From Gnetum montanum (lineage: Eukaryota > Streptophyta > Gnetopsida > Gnetales > Gnetaceae): 64,000 nucleotides of DNA. The notes under the pieces are model-generated. The model ran no database searches and was not told the DNA's origin. It saw nothing but the letters and a program-made list of their open reading frames with translations. Below are positions 51,076 to 61,404 of this stretch, one piece after another. The stretch is taken from positions 70,330 through 134,329 of the forward strand of contig MNCI01016311.1 in NCBI GenBank assembly GCA_015680685.1, given 5' to 3'. Made by a program: the position numbers and the translations under genes. Position 1 is the stretch's first letter; every line of letters begins with the position of its first letter.

Positions 51076-51163
51076 CTAAGTGTCAGTCTACGATGTGAAC
51101 CTTGGTTTTTCGCGTTGTTTTAGTGCATGGCTGATTTTACGTTGGTACTCTGGTTGTTTGCAG

Positions 51164-51613
51164 GGACACCAAGCCTTTTCTCCTCGTGGTTGAGCTTGTT
51201 GGGGTGTTAACATGGTTTGGCCCCATGGAGGCGAATGAGCCTACCCCAGACCTAACCGTGGAACACAACGGGGTTTGGTTCAGAGAAGGTGCATTTGAAT
51301 TCTTGTCCTTTATACTGGATAATTTTGAAGTAGTTATTTGGTCACACCTGAATGAACTGGTGGCACGAAGCATACTTGAGGCGATGTTGCTACAAGCCGT
51401 GGAGGGTGTCGTTGTCTTCATGGAAGACATCGATGAGGGGCCGTTTACGAATGAGGATGGTTCTTCCCGCAGGCCTAAGTCCACACGCTCGTTAGCGTGC
51501 GTGTGGGCCCGATTGCCACGAGGTTAGGACTACCTCGATAACACTTTATTTTTAGCCATGTGTGCACATACATTATTCTAGAACCCTCCCGGCATAGTGT
51601 ACCGAGTGGGCAA
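51164..51613 (+). pseudogene. HAD/FCP1-like exon of antisense gene (element II)
   Basis: The frame reads KPFLLVVELVGVLTWF, then GAFEFLSFILDNFEVVIWSH, then (after a stop) DYLDNTLFLAMCAHTLF and, after a second stop, NPPGIVYRVG. This matches the order of plant FCP1/NIF-type HAD phosphatases: a hydrophobic strand ending in D-x-(D/N)-G-x-L, RPG-x-x-x-FL...F-x-V-x-(I/V)WSS, NTLLIDDSPYK and NPP-x-T-x-I/F. The nucleophile and acid Asp are replaced (VELVG) and the DD of motif IV is AM, so the fold would be non-catalytic even without the stops. Elements I (KIRG, LARF) and III (VELVG, IQHE) have lost the same residues. I matched the family by eye; fold prediction would settle it. Confidence 0.6.
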
Positions 51614-52043
51614 GTAGAACCATTCAAGTTTATTGCTTCTTTTCGTCGTTTGGCGCTTATCTCAATTTTGACATCCTTTTGCTTGTAGGCCAAAAGTTAA
51701 TGCAGATGGAATATGTGTCGAAGATGATGGGCTTGCCTTAACTCGTACCGCTCTAGAGGCATTTATGGTGGGTCCTACCCTTTTTAAAACTATATTAGAT
51801 CTAATGAAGGGGGATATCATCTATTTTCACCAATGATTCTCTAGAGCGTTGGCACTGTGCCAAGCCCGTGGATGGCTGGATAAAGATTGGTCAGACCAGG
51901 GGCCAGTTTTCCCTCATGACTCTGATCCAGGCAACACATCCAAGTCTACTATGGGAGGTGAGTGACAATGTCTTTTGGATGTGCTAATATGTTTTAACTA
52001 CCAAGGGTTATACTAATATGACAATCTTACATTGTGTTTGCAG

Positions 52044-53084
52044 TTGATGCACCTACTGGCAGGGATCCCATCACAACCGGGCGAACTGAGACAACATTGT
52101 CAATGAAGTTCGGGGAGGTGACTAAGGCCCAAAAATGGTTACGCAACTGTGCTTCACCATCTATTGTTTGTTTCTTAGATAATGTTGGCCTTATGGAGCT
52201 CTTCATGACCCCAAGTCCTGATGTATCAATAGGGGAAATGATTGGGATTGTGGATTCTTTTAATGAGCCTGTCTCCTACTACAGCACCTGGATTAAGGGT
52301 GTGAAGGTGGTTTTTCATCTGTTGCCTGAGTTTTTCTCAAACCTATTCAGGGTACCGATAGATGGCATAAGTGTAGTCTTAGACAGAGCTCATAAAGAGC
52401 TCCATACGGTGCACGAGTTGGAGGACTGGTTGGGCCTGGCCAAGGGTTCCAAGGGGTTCTCGATGCAGGGGAAAGTAAAGATCGAGGAGGTAAATGAACT
52501 ATATCCCTTGTTTAGATCGTGGGTGTTCCCCAAAATCCTTTCTCAGGTATGGAGTCTTGGGGTTGAGGCTGTACACATCATGCGAACCATCCTGGAAGCT
52601 GGCATGCGCTATAACTGGGCTGAATTTTTGTTGTCGGGCACACATAAGGAGATAGTGCGATTGCGTTCGAATGTCGAGGCGCAATCCCACTTTACCTTCG
52701 CCTTCTTTGCCGGTTACCTCCATTTCTTTATCGAGTTTTTGGTAGTCCGCGCGGGTAACAAGTTTGTTCTACGGGATCGGGGTCAACTATCCTGCCCATG
52801 GGTCAACCACTTGTTCGATACAGCGAAGTCCCAGGATGCGCCTGAAGGCATCGACAAGTCCGTGTCTATTACGATCGGGGGATCTTTGGGTACCTCCATT
52901 CATACTCACGATAGTCTAGGGTTAGAGCCGGATGATGTACCCCTTACTGCAAGAAGAGCTGAGTGGGTGACCAAAGAAACTATGGGCCAGGCCAAAACAA
53001 AGCTAAAGAGACATGAACACGCAACTGAAGAAGCTTCGAATGTGAGCGAGTAGTGAGTGAAGCGCATAAGATTCAAGATTCCCG
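52044..53084 (+). pseudogene. Long conserved exon of antisense gene (element II)
   Basis: This is the longest open exon: 336 codons before TAG-TGA at 53051-53056, followed in frame by VKRIRFKIP and a GTATGT donor. Blocks conserved in elements I and III are VGLMELFMTPSPDVSIGEM, LFRVPIDGIS, VHELEDWLGLAKGSKGF, ELYPLFRSWVFPKILSQ, GYLHFFIEFLVV and the C-terminal K(I)xFKIP. The middle, FHLLPEFFSNLFRVPIDG, resembles the way plant transposon-associated domains begin (plant mobile domain or 'putative gypsy type transposon' families), but the match is not strong enough to name one. It is predicted to be helical and soluble with no membrane segment. Confidence 0.65.
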
Positions 53085-55046
53085 GTATGTAGAATTTTTC
53101 CAGCTTATTGTTTTATGGTTTTCGTTTCGTCCATAATTTTTCTTTTCGATCGCTTACATGTCGCTGACGTCTTTGGCTTGATTCGAGAAGTGAGGAAGCA
53201 GGCACTGGAACCCATTACGGAGGAGGAGGAGACAAACATGGAGAAGAATAATGAAGAGGAAAATGTGGATAAGGATCAGGGAGAAGGAAAGGAGGAGCTA
53301 AAGGGAGACACTGACAAAACTGAACCATTGGATGACCAGGGTGGCATCGAACAAATGTTCCACAACTTTCTTCGGGGAGATCTGACTTAGGAAATCCTCC
53401 AGAAGGTGACGAGGAGCGTGGTATGTTTTATTTTTATCTTATTTCAACTTGCCCTGTTAGTTGTCATTTCTACGGTATTTTATTTTCATGTTTTCATTTT
53501 TTAGGCAAAGGCAACGAGACCAGGACAGTGCGCTTGGATGTACCTATGAAGATGGTTCCCCCTGAGAGGACTGCTGAGGCTAGTTCCCACACCTGTGAGC
53601 CATTTACTTGGTCTGAAATGCTGAGTAAGATGGACTTTGTGGCTGAAATCGCTGAAGAAGTCATTGAACGAATTCAGGAGGTCAACCTTGAAATAGGTAT
53701 AATGTTTTTAAATGGCTTGCCATTTTAGAGTGTCACACCCTATTTTTATTGTCTTAATGTTTGTTCCTTTTGTACGCATAGGTGCCAAGTTAAGGTGGGA
53801 TCCTTCCGAGGTGATTAGCATCGATAGTTTGGCTACACTACCCCCAGAAGTGGAATAGGTACCAAGGCCAGTTTACAATGAGCTGGCGGAAAGCCTTGTC
53901 CATAATGCCAAGTCGGTGTGGACCTGTAGGCGATCCATCGAACAACTATGGTTGCAGATCTAGACAAAGGAGAAGGAAGTCTCCAAGCTATCGATTGAAC
54001 GCGATGATCTCAAAGCTCGTTATGAATTCTCTTTGGCCCGATTAGCAAGTGATAGTTCTTGGCGAACGTCCAAGATTACGTACAATAGATATTGGAACTT
54101 GTTAAATCGCCATACGTCGCTAACTCGGAGGTTCATGGAACATAAAGCCCAGATAGACCTATTGAATCTGAAGTGCCAGGATTGAAAGACATTTACCTCC
54201 AAGGTGCATAAGTGGGGCCAAGATGAGAAAAATCATAAGCACCACTATAAGAAATCATGAAAAGAAGTTTCCATAGAGAAACGGAAACTTGAGATGTTCA
54301 TAGAGGGTTTGGGCTTATGTTCTGTGTTCGATACTTTTGCGAAGAACACCATAGTTGAGATGGAATCTCCTAAGAGGGTTATTACCACTGCTTCTGGAGA
54401 AGTTACTGTGGGTGAATTTCCTCTGAAACGTCCTGTCTGGTCAACTGTTGACAAGGGAAAGGCCTTGGCAGACGTTGACCTAGGCCTCGGTGAAACAGAT
54501 TGGGCTAGTGTTTCGGAAGAGGAAATCCTTCGTCGATTGGAGTTTGGCTTAGGGGGATCTCCTATGGTATGTATTTTGTCATTGTGAAATTGATTTGCTA
54601 CAGAATGTTTGAAATTTTAACACTCTCTTGTTCTTATATTGGTTGTTTTATATTGTATTTTCAGGATGAAGGTGGTGATGATGCCCAAGAGGTTGACCCC
54701 AGCAGAGCAGGGGCCCCTAACGTTGGTGGATCTAAAGGGGATGATCCTCCTATCCCAGATACTTAGTTTTTTTTATTTTTTGTTTTAGTTTTGTCTTTGG
54801 AACTATGTTGACTCACATTGATACAGAAATTGTAACTTGAAAACTTTGAGATAAACGGAAACAATTGACACTTATAATTGTACATCATTGCATGTATAAA
54901 TATTTTTTGTTGATTTTGAGTTTACTTGCACACACAACATGGCAATGTAAAATATTTTGGTTTTATATATATTTTTTTTCATTTCTTCTAAGTGTAATAC
55001 GCGGATGTAATTATAAGAGGAGAAATGAAGCACAAGTGTCTGATCT

Positions 55047-55335
55047 AGTTTAAGGCCATTTCGGGCCTCATGCGTAGTTTAAGGCCATTTTGGGCCTCAT
55101 GCGTAGTTTAAGGCCATTTCAGGCCTGATGCCTAAACAAGTAACATTTTGGATAACATGGGTGGCTTTTTCGGTTGACCGACCATTTCTGATCATGGCTA
55201 GTTTTCAGTCATTGCGGACATGATAGTTTAACGTCATTCCGGACAGGGAGTGTAGTTTAATGTTTTTGGTTTGTTTTTTTTTTTATGTTGTAGTTTAACG
55301 TCGTTTCGAACATGCTGTAGTTTAACATCATTTCA
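55047..55335 (-). repeat. Boundary repeats between protease and antisense gene (element II)
   Basis: On the + strand, three near-identical copies of TAGTTTAAGGCCATTT(C/T)(G/A)GGCC with TCATGCG are followed by variants with GTCATTGCGGAC, GTCATTCCGGAC and GTCGTTTCGAAC. The GGCC-n5-GGCC and GTC-n-GAC pairs are preserved while the bases change together. Confidence 0.8.
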
Positions 55336-55367
55336 GAGTGCTTGAGATGGTATTATTTTAGTAATTT

Positions 55368-56312
55368 TTAAATTTTCTTCTTTTTAATGTTAGGCGATGT
55401 GTCAACGAGTATGATTCTGTATTCAGCATCCCCTTCGCTAATTACGTTGAATGGTAACTCAGCCCAAGGGACATCTGATGGGATGACTTCTGTGTTAGTG
55501 TTTTTAGATGTTTTAGTATTTGTTGCAAGTTTTGTGTTGGTTTCTAATTGAGAAGGTGTATGTATGCTGTCAGGCGCAGGTGTTTCTGTTTTAGGTGGCT
55601 CTTCTTCCGTTTTGGAAGGATTAACACTTACCGATTTTTGTTCTTTTGTATCATTTTGTCTAGGCTCTTCAAGCTTAACTTCTGAGCCTTGGTCCGTGTC
55701 TATGTGGGATGAAATAATGGGAGTAGCAGCCTCCCCATAAATGATGATTTCACTGCCTTCGTAAGGTAGGTGAATCTCTTGGTGTATAGGGGATGAGACT
55801 ACTTTCATTCGGGCTAACCAGGGCCTTCCTAGAATTAGGTTGAATCCTGGCATTTCATTGATTACCATGAAATCAGCAGACGTGGGAAACTGGTCCCCCG
55901 CTATGATGTCTAAGGTCACTATGCCTTTGACCATCATGCGTGACCCACTGAACGATTTTAGAGATGTAGTTGCAGTCAGTCTGATTAGCTTCGTCAGCCC
56001 TAGTTGTTCAACGATGGGTTATGGTACCACGTTCGTAGCAGCTCCATCGTCTACATGGACCCTATATATCTTGAACTGGTTTATGCGTATCATTATGAAC
56101 ATGGGGATTGTTGTCACCTCCCCATTTTTCTTATCTATTTTAATGTTATTGTTATTGAAGCTTAGTGGTTTGGACATTGTCCCTTGGGGCGAGTACATTA
56201 CCGCATGAATGGATGGTTCGTTTGGGGGTAAGTTCTCGCTCACTAGGATTGACGTTAAGATGCATACCAAAGCTTCACGATGTGTTTGGGATGTAAGAAT
56301 CAAGTCATACAA
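55368..56312 (-). pseudogene. Element II aspartic protease
   Basis: The frame from 56312 reads THREALVCILTSILVSENLP, then PMFIMIRINQFKIYRVHVDD and GAATNVVP. After a stop in place of one residue it continues PIVEQLGLTKLI. The 189-codon open frame 55937-55368 has FPTSADFMVINEMPGFNLIL, GRPWLARMKVVSSPIHQEIH and a Thr/Glu-rich tail, ending WAELPFNVISEGDAEYRIIL. This is the retropepsin of the gag-protease polyprotein, with the D-D-G loop typical of this family. The frame ends in KKKKI; no RT follows on this strand for about 5.7 kb. Confidence 0.8.
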
Positions 56313-56351
56313 GCTTAGTGAAGTGTTCTTTTGCTTGAGTGCTTGTGTGAC

Positions 56352-59300
56352 TTACGTTAAAGTTGTTGCCAAATCTCTACTGTTGGGGGTGTTTGTATCA
56401 GCGATGATTGGGTCCATTGGCCCCAGCAGTTTTATTTCATGCCTTTTTGGTCCATCGTTCTTACTCGGAGCCGTCGTTTCATATGTATCATGTTTTTTGG
56501 AGGGTTCACCCTCGTTTCCTGTGTTTGGTTGACTATTGGGTTGTGTCATGGGCATGGCGTTAAGTGGAGTGGGTTTAGGGGTCCCTACAGCTAACCGTTG
56601 GCATTCCTTCTCCAAGCGTTCACGCGTAAGCCTATCTGCTAAGCGTTCTCGCGTATGGCGTGGAGGTGGAGCTGGTCTTGGAGCTATGGGTTGCCCTGGG
56701 ATTCGTACCACATATGGAGGCGGGCAGGGTTACGGGTGGACAGTCAAATGTGGTTGGTTGGAAGACTGGATGGACACCCTGATGACGTAGGGACTAGGTT
56801 TGCCCTGCGTATGTGAGGTAGAGGCTTGGACTTCTGCTACTGCAACTACAGGTGACACTTGGACTATGAAATGGGCAGGTCGAGTAGGAGGGGTTGATAG
56901 GTTCGGGGTGTTGATAGCGGGAGGTATGCGCACTACGTAAGGTTTTTGTGGAGCCGATGATGGTTGAGGAATGGATGCGAATGGAGTAGGAGGAACATGT
57001 ACTACAAACGGTTTGTTAGGTACTTGTTGTTTATACTCGAGGTAGACAGTGTTGATGTTGGGTGTCTCAGATTCATCATCAAGGTAGATTGTATTGATAA
57101 CGTATGGTGCCTCTTTGGTGTTTAGAGGGTCCTTATACACCCCCATAGCTTGATTTTGCAGTTGGATCAGGTTGGCCTCGTCAAAGGTGATTTGGTCATC
57201 GTTGATCATCCACTGTATGTCCTACTTTAAGGTGAAATAGTAATCCGTGTCGTGCCCGTTGCGTTGGTGATAATCGCAGAAGCGATCCATTCTAAAACCT
57301 TTGGGCACTGGAGGCTCATCCGATGTTGCTAGGCTTGGGTTCTGAACGAGTTTACAGAACTGATCATGTCTCTGGATGGCTACAAGGGATAACTATTTAT
57401 GTTTCATTAACCCAGCTTTTAGGAGTTGATCGAAGAGCTGGGATGGCTTCATTGGCAGAGGCGTATATTGAGAGGGTTCTTTCCTCTCAAAATTTCGCGT
57501 ACGATTTTTTGTTGGGTTTTGGGATGATGATGATTCCGGCGCGGTTGTGGGAATAGGTTTATTATAGTTAGTAGGGGCTACGGGCGGCTTATTTTGGTGT
57601 GCCATGTTTGCTTGTTGCACTCCTGCTATTGCTACTATAGTTGTTTTAGCCTTCTCTTTATCTTTTTTAGTGTATTGATTTTTAAAGACTAAGTATGCAG
57701 GGTCGTGGCTATTTTGAGCAGCCTCTTCTATGTTTTTGATTTGTAAAAAAGCTTGGTTAAGGTTACGCGTGTTAAGATAGTACAACTTAGATTTAGAAAA
57801 GTCATTAACGGCCCCTTTTAGAATAGTAAGCAGGTATGTTTGGGAGATTGGCTCATGTAGCTCGTTGAGAGCAGCGCTCCACCTTTGAATGAATTTCTGC
57901 ACAGGTTCGAGCGGCGCTTGCTTAACCTGTATAAGGCTTTCCAATGTTGCCTCAGGTTTCAAGTTACATTTGAACCTAGTCACGAACTGATGTAACAATT
58001 CTTCCAAGGAGAATATAGAGTTCCTCGGCAAGGCCCGGTACCAATCGAGTGCTCTCCCGACAAGGGACATAGGGAACACTCGCAAAATGGCATGGGGCCA
58101 TGCCTGGAGTAACACGCATTCTAACCTAAATGTTATGAGGTGTGCATTGGTATCCATCTCCCCATTATACTTAGTTAGTGTCGGCAATGATATGCCCTTA
58201 GGCAAGGTTAGAGGTGGGACGGAAGGGCTGATGGGGTCATCGTGGTAGAAATCCGCTACCTTCAGCTCTCCATCGGCAGTCGTTTTGAGGCGCTTTACCT
58301 CGTCAGTAACTTCTTGCATTAATTTTTTAGCGTCTGCCCAATCTTGGGCACTCGGTGACATGGCAACTTGAGGTTGTGGTATATTGTACAGGTTAGTGTT
58401 GGATGGTAGGTTGAAAGGCTGAAAGTTGTGCGGTTGGTTGCTGTGTTTGTGGGATGTTTATAGCGTGTGGCACTGGGGGCAGCACATTGTAGGCGAGGGG
58501 TTGTCGTTGCTACGGTTGTAGCTATACTTGGGGAATGTTGGCTGGTGGAATCATATTGGGTGGCACATGGTGGTGAGAGGGTTGATGTGATGGCATACCC
58601 ATTGCCACCCATTGAGTGGTCACATTTTGTGCAGGAACCCCCTGTTGGGTTACAGCAGTGGAAGGGGCCCCGTGCGTTTGGATGTGGGGGTTGTAGTGGG
58701 CGGACGTGGATGCTGGTATCACATGTGGCATTCCTATCACTTGAAGCATGAAGGTTGTTCCCATGTTATTGTGTGGGGGTGGTGCTTGCGAGGATGGACC
58801 GACAGCTGCAGCGGGGATGATAGTGAGAGGGAGTGTGCTGAATTGCAGGTTGGTCGGAGGAGCATGAGCAAATGCAGATGTTTTTGGCAGAGGAATTTGT
58901 GCATGGGTGAGCCTAAGGGGCTGGAGGGGCATGACTTCCTCTACGCTTGGATGAAAGATGGGGTTGATGTGTGTTTGTGGGCTGAGGGTGTGATAGGAGT
59001 CTTCGTGTTCGGATTGGGCAGCGAACTCGTCCTCCTCTTCCGGTTGGAAATCCACTACAGGCTGATCCAACAACTGGCTCCTTTGCAGGAGTAGTCATAT
59101 GACGAGCTTTGAGTACTGTTCTGGCACAAGGATTATATCGTACGGGGAAGGGATGAACTCGCATCCCCCCTATAAAAGAGTTCGTACTGCCTCTTTCCCT
59201 CTATTTCGGCTCGATCTACTGCTAGACCAGCTTGTATCTTCACACATATGAAGTTTTACTGGTCTTGGGTTATAATGTTAGAGGTTGGGTTCCTCCCTTG

Positions 59301-59456
59301 CATCCTTAGGGATCGACGGGGCCCTGCTGTGGGTTGTGCTGTTGGTTGTGGAATGATGGGCTGTTGGGCAACCATGATGCCTACCATGTCGGTGACTTGA
59401 GCAGTTGTAGCGGTGGTGTTTGCGGGGTTCATGATGACCTGTTGAGGGTATGACAT
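56352..59456 (-). pseudogene. Element II gag
   Basis: The start is probably the ATG at 59456 or at 59432 (MNPANTTATT). A Pro/Gln-rich N-terminus spans 59073-58522. The capsid lies in the 322-codon open frame 58361-57393, with LPTLTKYNGEMDTNAHLITF, MSLVGRALDWYRALPR, EELLHQFVTRFKCNLKPEAT, EPVQKFIQRWSAALNELHEP and NDFSKSKLYYL, ending in a Lys/Asn-rich basic linker. The zinc-knuckle-like CDYHQRNGHDTDYY is near 57250. A linker (57209-56730) repeats the motif (K/S)P(F/Y)V(V/I)(H/R)V or IPP about five times. An Arg/Glu-rich RERLADRLTRERLEKE segment precedes protease. The capsid is nearly intact; stops and shifts lie on both sides of it. Confidence 0.8.
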
Positions 59457-60078
59457 GGTATAGAGGTGCGAGATTAGTGTACTTAGTATAATGTAAACTT
59501 AGGTTGTAACGTGCAGCGTATACGCTTCAACGTCCAGCGTATAGCATCAGCGTAGACAGCGTAAGAAGTGCAGCGTATACGCTTGGCAGCGTATACAACG
59601 TCAGGGTGCAATGTAAAATAGGATTACAACGTATAAAGTGCAGTATAAACTGGAAAGTAGCATAGACAAAGTCTACAGCATAAGGAGAGTAGCGTATATG
59701 CTGTGCAGCGTATACAGTGTCAATGTGCAGTGTACAGAGTGGTATAAATGAATAGTAGCGTGAACTAGTTTACAGCGTAAAGAGGTGACATAAATAGAAT
59801 CTCAGAGAAAGTCAGTGTGCAGTGTAGACAAAATCTACGGAGTAAAAAAGTGTGGCGTAAACTTTATCAGTTTTGTATGGCGTAAGGAAAATCTGTGGTG
59901 TGAAGCATGTAGCGTATATGTGGCAGCGTAGATGCTAGGGTTTTTGTGGACAGAGTCCACATGGGGTTGACAACGTAGATGCTGGAAAACTTGCAGAGAG
60001 TGAGTTTTGCATAGGGCAGTGTAAATGCTTATTAGCATAGACGCTAGGGAGCGTGAAGGTAAGATTTTAGATGGAGGT
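59457..60078 (-). repeat. Element II untranslated leader rich in GCGTATACGC
   Basis: Between the primer-binding site and gag there are about 20 copies or variants of AGCGTATACGCT, AGCGTAGACG and AGCGTATAC, spaced roughly 20-40 bp apart. It has no coding potential. Confidence 0.75.
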
Positions 60079-60094
60079 CCTCCTTCTAGTGCCA
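60079..60094 (-). promoter_or_regulatory. Primer-binding site of element II
   Basis: The minus strand reads TGGCACTAGAAGGAGG, five bases inside the 5' LTR. It begins with the TGG complementary to a tRNA CCA end. The tRNA is not identified here. Confidence 0.75.
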
Positions 60095-60099
60095 ATTTT

Positions 60100-61399
60100 T
60101 GTACTGCCCAAAATCGTTGGTCTCCGGCTAGAAGGAAACAGAGATTGTGGGATCGCGAGATGCGCACAGAAAACCCTACCTTCGCCTGAGGGTGAGCTAG
60201 AATGAATAAAGGTAGAGTACCTTGGATGGTTCGCACGCAGATCAGACAAAGATTTCCCCAAACGTACACCGAAGTGCTATACGCTGGGTTATACGCAAAC
60301 GGCGTAGCGGGCGTAAACGGAGCATAAACAATGTAACCAGTGCAAACATAGCGTAAATGTAAATAGGCGTAAAAAAATTACGTAGAACGATTAATGCAAA
60401 CTGTAAATAATTATGGGAGGAAAATGTAACAATGGCATTACAAAATGAAAGTACAATGCATCGGTCAAACGCAGTTGTGAGTGGAACACAAGGCGGATGA
60501 AAGCCCCAGTGGGTGTAGGGAGATTGCGGTTGGTTCACACTGTAAGCACAGCGTAGAGGCTGTATGCTCAGCGTACAGGGTTGTCTAGTGTAACTGGTTT
60601 TGTGCTCTGGTTCGTAGCATCTCTGCTCTCTGGTGTGCTCTAGGAATTTTTTTGCCAACCTCTGGATTTCGTGAAAAATTAGGGTTCTATACAGGTTTTG
60701 ATGGCAGACTCGGGTTGGACGACACATGGCGCGTTGACCGGGTGTAAGGGCATAAAATTTACAAGTGTACAATATGTTACATTTGTCGGGCGTATACGCT
60801 GGGCATATATGTTGTCTGCAGCTAGCATAGACTGTGGGCGTATACGTTGGGCGTATACGCTGAGGGTGCTGAGTGTGTGCGAACTTGGACGTAGATGTCA
60901 CTGACGCTGGCGTATATGCTGATGGATGCTGGGTGTACACACTGGGGCGTATACGTTGACGTGCTAGGCGTATACGCCCTAGCGTATACGCTGCTATGGT
61001 GGGCGTATACACTGATGGTTGCTGCTTTACGTCAAATCTCGCTCTGTAGTGCTGTCTTCATGCCGTCTCTGGAGGATTCGTGCCGGGCGTATGCATTTTT
61101 TGTTCCTGCTGAGCATACATGTGAGGCATGTACACTAGGCATATACGTTGGGCATTTACGTTGATATTTTGAGCGTACATGTTGGGCGTATACGCTGAGA
61201 TTTCAGCGTATATGCTGGGAATGTACACTTGGGCGTATATGCTAGGCATATATGCTGTGACTGGATACTTACTGAGAATCAAGCATCAGATCCCTGAAGT
61301 TGCTAAGTGTGACACCAGATGTAGCTGTGGTTGCTTGTGGGTCCCAGGGACCTGTTTGGTGTTGGACAAGTGCTAAGCTCCAAATTTTGTGGTGTTTCA
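60100..61399 (-). repeat. 5' LTR of element II
   Basis: It is 1,300 bp from TGTACTGCCC to GGTGTTTCA and collinear with 43450-44719. The TATA position (60684-60691) reads TATAGAAC on the minus strand, a mutated box. Clusters of GCGTATACGC lie at 60790-61260. A 256-codon minus-strand frame (61012-60242) spans the LTR but shows only repeat-derived low-complexity residues. Confidence 0.9.
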
Positions 61400-61404
61400 C
61401 ACGT
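61400..61404. other. Target-site duplication CACGT, right copy (element II)
   Basis: It is identical to 43445-43449 and immediately follows the CA terminus of the right LTR. Confidence 0.9.

Larger units (their letters stand above)
50246..54766 (+). pseudogene. Element II antisense gene, eight exons
   Basis: Exons with GT..AG junctions are 50246-50379, 51164-51613, 51689-51957, 52044-53084, 53188-53420, 53505-53696, 53782-54566 and 54665-54766. Six of the seven junctions keep reading phase; the one into exon 6 does not. The product would be about 1,070 residues. In order these are a basic leader; an FCP1/NIF-like HAD domain (exon 2 and part of 3); a conserved domain of unknown function (exon 4); a Glu/Lys-rich acidic linker (exon 5); a coiled-coil-like region (exons 6 and 7, EKEVSKLSIERDDLKARYEF); and an acidic tail (exon 8, DEGGDDAQEVDPS). 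It lies on the strand opposite to gag and pol and between protease and RT. Roughly ten in-frame stops, mostly TAG or TGA readable as C-to-T changes, disable this copy. Homologues lie in elements I and III. Confidence 0.75.
43450..61399 (-). mobile_element. Element II: 17.95-kb nested gypsy element with antisense gene
   Basis: Both LTRs (43450-44719 and 60100-61399) have TG...CA ends and are flanked by CACGT. Read on the minus strand: 5' LTR, primer-binding site (60094-60079), leader, gag-protease (59456-55368), boundary repeats, antisense gene on + (50246-54766) with its promoter, boundary repeats, pol (49620-46323), boundary repeats, untranslated region and 3' LTR. A hand comparison of the first 170 bp of the two LTRs shows about two dozen differences, nearly all transitions, so the insertion is old. 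It is younger than element I, into whose LTR it inserted. Confidence 0.9.

Noticed and set aside
58612-59094. 160-codon plus-strand open frame
   Set aside because: It lies opposite the Pro/Gln-rich gag N-terminus; codons are the complement of Pro and Gln runs.
60242-61012. 256-codon minus-strand open frame in the element II LTR
   Set aside because: Its content is generated by GCGTATACGC repeats (repeated Tyr-Thr-Pro and Arg-Ile-Arg words); the other LTR does not keep one matching frame.
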